A DNA stretch of 64,000 bases from Methyloceanibacter sp. wino2. Its GTDB lineage: Bacteria > Pseudomonadota > Alphaproteobacteria > Rhizobiales > Methyloligellaceae. Numbering within the stretch: the stretch's first letter is position 1; each line of letters opens with the position of its first letter. The stretch is from NCBI RefSeq assembly GCF_003071365.1, contig NZ_CP028960.1:124001-188000 (forward strand), read 5' to 3'. A program made the translations under genes and the position numbers. The notes under the pieces were generated by a model. It saw only the letters and a program-made list of their open reading frames with translations, had not been told where the DNA came from and did no database searches. Below are positions 63,294 to 64,000 of the stretch, one piece after another.

Positions 63294-63770
63294 ATGCCCG
63301 ATCCGCACACCTGTGACTTTTCCGTACGGCTGAGGCAACTACCGCGGCAGCTGCTCCTGGCTCTGCTCAATGGCACCGCCATCCTTGTGATTGCCGCGGC
63401 GCTTCTCGCACTTGCAGCAACAGCAAACGTCACGCATCTGGCCGAGACCGTCGCCGCGACCATGACCGATGCCGTTCTGACCCGTGTCGACGTGAAGCCG
63501 CGCCGTGTCTTGGAGAAACTCGAAGACCTCACGGTGGAAATCCAGTCCTTGAGGTCTGAACTTCAGGAAAAGAAGGTCTACGGGGGCGCGCCTCTCGATC
63601 CCGCGATCGACCGGTTATACGAGAGGCTCGCCGCGCTGGAGACGGCCATCGACCAACTCCGCGATGGCCGGTCTCAACTCTTGGACGAAGCAACCGCGCG
63701 GCTCAGTCTTTCACTCGGCCAGGCGCTGCAGGATTTCGGTGCGTGCAAGGCGACGCCGGCAAGCCCTTGA
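63294..63770 (+). CDS. Single-pass membrane protein with coiled coil
   Basis: 158 residues from ATG 63294, with AAGGAG at 7 nt. One membrane helix ~18-42 ('LLLALLNGTAILVIAAALLALAATA'). A coiled coil follows (~75-135: 'VLEKLEDLTVEIQSLRSELQEKK', 'IDRLYERLAALETAIDQLRDG'). No named family. Likely anchored with the coil on one face of the inner membrane. Confidence 0.7.
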   Translation: MPDPHTCDFSVRLRQLPRQLLLALLNGTAILVIAAALLALAATANVTHLAETVAATMTDAVLTRVDVKPRRVLEKLEDLTVEIQSLRSELQEKKVYGGAPLDPAIDRLYERLAALETAIDQLRDGRSQLLDEATARLSLSLGQALQDFGACKATPASP

Positions 63771-63817
63771 GCCCTCGTCGTGCTCCAAATACTCAACCGG
63801 CCGGCGCCGAGTCGCAA

Positions 63818-63886
63818 CGCATTTTCCCTCTTGCCAGGGGCAGGATTTTTCCCACTCTTCTCGATTGCGCGGCGCCCCGGCCGCGT
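63818..63886 (+). promoter_or_regulatory. Promoter block, copy 2 of the duplicated sequence
   Basis: Shares CGCATTTTCCC, CTTGCCAG, GATTTTT..CCCACT, TTGCGCGGCG and GGCCGCGT with the block at 60830. It precedes the gene that starts at 63969. Confidence 0.6.
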
Positions 63887-63968
63887 TTGCTCTGAATCAA
63901 GACATTCGTCGCTCCGAAGTCGTTAGAATCAACCCTTCGGACCTTGGAGACCTATAAGGAGAAGCCAT

Positions 63969-64000
63969 GAGCATCGAAGATCTCACCCTGGACGAGGTGG
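63969..64000 (+). CDS. 5' end of a gene cut by the window edge
   Basis: ATG at 63969 with TAAGGAGAA just upstream, an excellent RBS. The visible residues are 'MSIEDLTLDE'. Too short to name. It is driven by the duplicated promoter block. Confidence 0.6.

Overview
The window is a G+C-rich stretch of an alphaproteobacterial chromosome. It most resembles the Hyphomicrobiales (Rhizobiales), perhaps a Methyloceanibacter/Hyphomicrobium-like bacterium. The evidence is lineage-typical gene sets and order: coaD-cyclophilin-cyclophilin-(YdcZ)-queA-tgt, sdhE-mfd divergent from recG, hspQ beside an IalB-family gene, glmS/glmU with a TPR gene, a UPF0314 protein, and a DUF3311/SSS symporter pair. Genus is inference; nothing here fixes it.

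Layout. 0-5.3 kb: end of a lipid A-type acyltransferase, hspQ, a frameshifted ialB, an orphan YejA-like binding protein and a degenerate acyl-CoA-synthetase-like protein. 5.3-11.4 kb: repair block sdhE-mfd and recG. 11.4-17.3 kb: AraC-type regulator, small secreted proteins, DUF1254/DUF1214 protein, DUF502 membrane protein, TPR protein. 17.3-20.6 kb: glmS and glmU (UDP-GlcNAc supply). 20.9-27.2 kb: SPOR-like protein, LivK-like binding protein, YpfJ-type metalloprotease, a candidate small RNA, DUF3311-SSS symporter, tRNA-Lys(TTT). 27.4-34.7 kb: a heavy-metal RND efflux operon (MFP-RND-DUF3240-small Cys protein) divergent from its two-component system, with a symmetric four-half-site operator between them. 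34.9-38.2 kb: small membrane and secreted proteins, DHFR-like enzyme, DMT exporter. 38.2-42.6 kb: queuosine genes tgt/queA, two cyclophilins, coaD. 42.8-44.6 kb: ompW and a Crp/Fnr-family regulator sharing two anaerobox-like sites. 44.6-55.2 kb: gyrA, bacterioferritin-like gene, ssb, MAPEG, UPF0314, PIF1-like helicase, uvrA.

The most unusual part is 55.25-58.5 kb. A gene of visibly lower G+C encodes a one-protein SF2 helicase with a C-terminal PD-(D/E)XK-like nuclease motif. It is preceded on the same strand by a leader resembling the immunity region of P4/P1-type phages: an Icd/Ash-like reading frame, strong hairpins, and a C4-antisense-like element whose 10-nt unpaired segment is perfectly complementary to a site at an upstream in-frame ATG. 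I read this as a probable phage- or satellite-derived defence locus, possibly under RNA control. That is inference.

The window closes with an amidohydrolase/decarboxylase, a beta carbonic anhydrase, small Ala/Pro or acidic envelope proteins, a PAS-GGDEF-EAL protein and a truncated gene. Three copies of a ~30-bp palindromic repeat and a duplicated ~68-bp promoter-like block lie in this last part.
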